Source: Delta-02 sp964513565 (GTDB lineage: Bacteria; Desulfobacterota; Syntrophorhabdia; Syntrophorhabdales; Syntrophorhabdaceae). Taken from it: a DNA stretch of 8,602 nt. The notes beneath the pieces are model-generated. The model worked only from the letters and a program-made list of their open reading frames with translations. It ran no database searches and had not been told where the DNA came from. The stretch covers positions 1 to 8,602 of the forward strand of contig CAZENE010000068.1 of NCBI GenBank assembly GCA_964513565.1. Reading direction: 5' to 3'. This document shows, one piece after another, positions 7,665-8,602 of the stretch (position 1 is the first letter of the stretch; each line of letters opens with the position of its first letter). The translations under genes were made by a program, and so were the position numbers.

Positions 7665-7693
7665 ATTATAGAGTCAACGAATGACAACAGCCT
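7665..7693 (-). promoter_or_regulatory. Probable cas operon promoter
   Basis: A perfect TATAAT (minus strand, 7665-7670) lies 22 nt before the cas3 ATG. Transcription would start around 7658 and leave a very short 5' leader. At 17-nt spacing the -35 position (7688-7693) reads AGGCTG, a poor match, so the promoter may need an activator or be weak. It overlaps a TGACA-N6-TGTCA palindrome. Confidence 0.5.
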
Positions 7694-7697
7694 GTCA
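7682..7697. promoter_or_regulatory. Candidate operator, TGACA-N6-TGTCA palindrome
   Basis: TGACAACAGCCTGTCA has perfect 5-bp inverted arms around 6 nt, the 5-6-5 geometry seen for CRP/FNR-type regulators. It covers the -35 region of the proposed cas promoter, centred about 31 bp upstream of the inferred start, which would suit a repressor. The sequence CTGTCAC at its right edge (7692-7698) recurs at 7656-7662, near the inferred transcription start. The regulator is unknown. Confidence 0.35.
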
Positions 7698-7721
7698 CTT
7701 AAGAGATGTAAAATGTTTAAT

Positions 7722-7749
7722 TTGTTACTGTAATTACTTTACCTATACT
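7722..7749 (+). promoter_or_regulatory. Possible plus-strand promoter
   Basis: TTGTTA (7722-7727) and TATACT (7744-7749) are separated by 16 nt in an AT-rich stretch and point away from cas3, toward the decayed AbiEi-like gene. It could be the old promoter of that gene. AT-rich DNA yields such matches by chance. Confidence 0.3.
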
Positions 7750-7856
7750 ACCATTACTGTCCGGTTAAAATAAAGTCCCCTGCGCCGCCTCATTCCTCAA
7801 GGCAGACATAGTTTCAGGCGTCAAGGTAAGGATCAACTGTCATTATCTTCAAAACT

Positions 7857-7890
7857 AGCCCACATGTCGGTCATCACCGGGGTGTGGGCT
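7857..7890. repeat. Hairpin-forming inverted repeat
   Basis: AGCCCACA (7857-7864) and TGTGGGCT (7883-7890) are perfect 8-bp inverted arms. Inside them CGGT and ACCG form a second 4-bp stem closed by CATC. On the minus strand the hairpin is followed by AGTTTTG, a short T-rich stretch, so it might be a weak terminator for transcription coming toward cas3. It adjoins the decayed antitoxin gene, and its function is unknown. Confidence 0.45.
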
Positions 7891-7900
7891 CGGTCGGCGA

Positions 7901-8338
7901 AAGATGCCAGGATGGTTTCGGGATTATGAATGGAACGTCAATGTAACATACAGGAGACATCGCTATTTCTTTTAAACGGACTAGAACAAAGTTATCTTAA
8001 TTTCCTGCCAGCGATTCATCATAAGAAATGTCTTCCCCTGAAAGGGCCGCCATGGAGATGCTATACCTCGTGCCGTTCGAGCAGAGTTTTGACGAGGCTG
8101 AACGCGTGATGGAGGCCCTGCTTACCCTGCGCCCCGCCTTGTCCAGAAACTTCTTGAGACCTGTAACTCCATAAAGGTGAAGAGAATCTTCATGTTTATG
8201 GTGAAAAACTCGGCCCCCTGGGTGGAGCAGCTTGATCTCCGAAAGATTGACTTTGGCAAGGGAGACAGAACGATCGTGAATGGAGGCCGCCTCGATCCAA
8301 AATACAAGATAACGGTCCCACGTGGTGGAGCAGGTTGA
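7901..8338 (+). pseudogene. Decayed AbiEi-family antitoxin gene (type IV toxin-antitoxin)
   Basis: Reading the plus strand across frames recovers pieces in the order of an AbiEi antitoxin. KMPGWFRDYEWNVNVTYR is at 7901-7954, LLNGLEQSYLNFLP at about 7969-8010, and EMSSPERAAMEMLYLVP then SFDEAERVMEALLTLRPAL from 8025 to 8140. After a one-base loss near 8140 come VQKLLETCNSIKVKRIFMF and, to the TGA at 8336-8338, QLDLRKIDFGKGDRTIV and GGRLDPKYKITVPRGG. The SSPERA, SxKVKRxF and GGRxDxKYxITVP motifs are those I know from AbiEi_3-type antitoxins, which regulate and neutralise the AbiEii nucleotidyltransferase toxin. At least three frame changes and a TAA at 8022-8024 break it. The N-terminal helix-turn-helix part is missing or unrecognisable. 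The identification is from memory of the family. Confidence 0.7.
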
Positions 8339-8602
8339 CATGGCGGAAAAACCATTATCATAGCGCGCGAAGAAACTCACGAAGCTCCGTTCGTCAATTT
8401 ATCTTGACCCCGGCCAACGGCATCCGAAGACAACAGCGCCATATCAAGACGAGTGTTCGGCGCTGAGTGGCTCTGGAATTCGCCCTGTTTATAGTTCACT
8501 AAGCTGTCCGGAAGATTCTTTTGGTGAATGCAGGAATGGGGCCTGTGGGTTGCGTGTGTTCGGGGCTACATCAGGATGAGGATTGTCTTGTCCTTCCCCG
8601 GA
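8339..8602. other. Non-coding remainder, no recognisable gene
   Basis: An ATG at 8340, one base after the antitoxin relic's stop, is where an AbiEii toxin would be expected to start. That frame stops after seven codons, and I find no nucleotidyltransferase motif in any plus-strand frame to the window end. The minus strand shows no convincing gene either. The toxin has been lost or never lay here, or is too decayed to see. Confidence 0.5.

Noticed and set aside
7997..8380. Minus-strand open frame of 127 codons right of cas3
   Set aside because: It lies antisense to the AbiEi-like sequence, has no recognisable motif, and its composition is that of a shadow frame; the plus strand carries the family motifs.

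Overview
The window carries a complete type I-C CRISPR-Cas operon on the minus strand, from about 7642 down to 176. The gene order is cas3, cas5c, cas8c, cas7c, cas4, cas1, cas2, which is the canonical I-C layout. There is no cas6, as expected, because Cas5c processes the pre-crRNA in this subtype. No CRISPR repeats lie in the window. The 175 nt beyond cas2 look like the CRISPR leader, so the array should begin just off the left edge.

The genes are tightly coupled. cas5c/cas8c and cas4/cas1 overlap as ATGA, cas8c and cas7c nearly abut, and gaps of 4 and 8 nt separate cas7c/cas4 and cas1/cas2. The only larger gap is 55 nt between cas3 and cas5c. The last 120 codons of cas8c carry an in-frame GTG preceded by a near-perfect Shine-Dalgarno, matching the known internal start for the small subunit Cas11c. 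Cas3 (HD nuclease plus helicase), the effector genes (Cas5c, Cas8c, Cas7c, Cas11c) and the adaptation genes (Cas4, Cas1, Cas2) all look full length, with the recognisable catalytic residues in place. The locus is probably functional.

Right of cas3 (7643-8602) there is no intact gene. The first ~100 nt hold the likely cas promoter, with a TATAAT box and a TGACA-N6-TGTCA palindrome. A plus-strand stretch, about 7901-8338, can be read across several frames as the remains of an AbiEi-type (type IV toxin-antitoxin) antitoxin gene. It is broken by frameshifts and a stop codon, and no toxin gene is recognisable after it. The last ~260 nt show nothing I can identify.

Moderate GC content, GC-rich codon choice in the cas genes and the I-C protein sequences suggest a bacterium, possibly of the deltaproteobacterial type (Desulfo-/Syntropho- lineages). 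That placement is an impression and not a demonstration. I do not see an undescribed defence system. The points worth a second look are the internal Cas11c start, the repeated motifs in the leader, the operator-like palindrome at the cas promoter and the decayed antitoxin gene.
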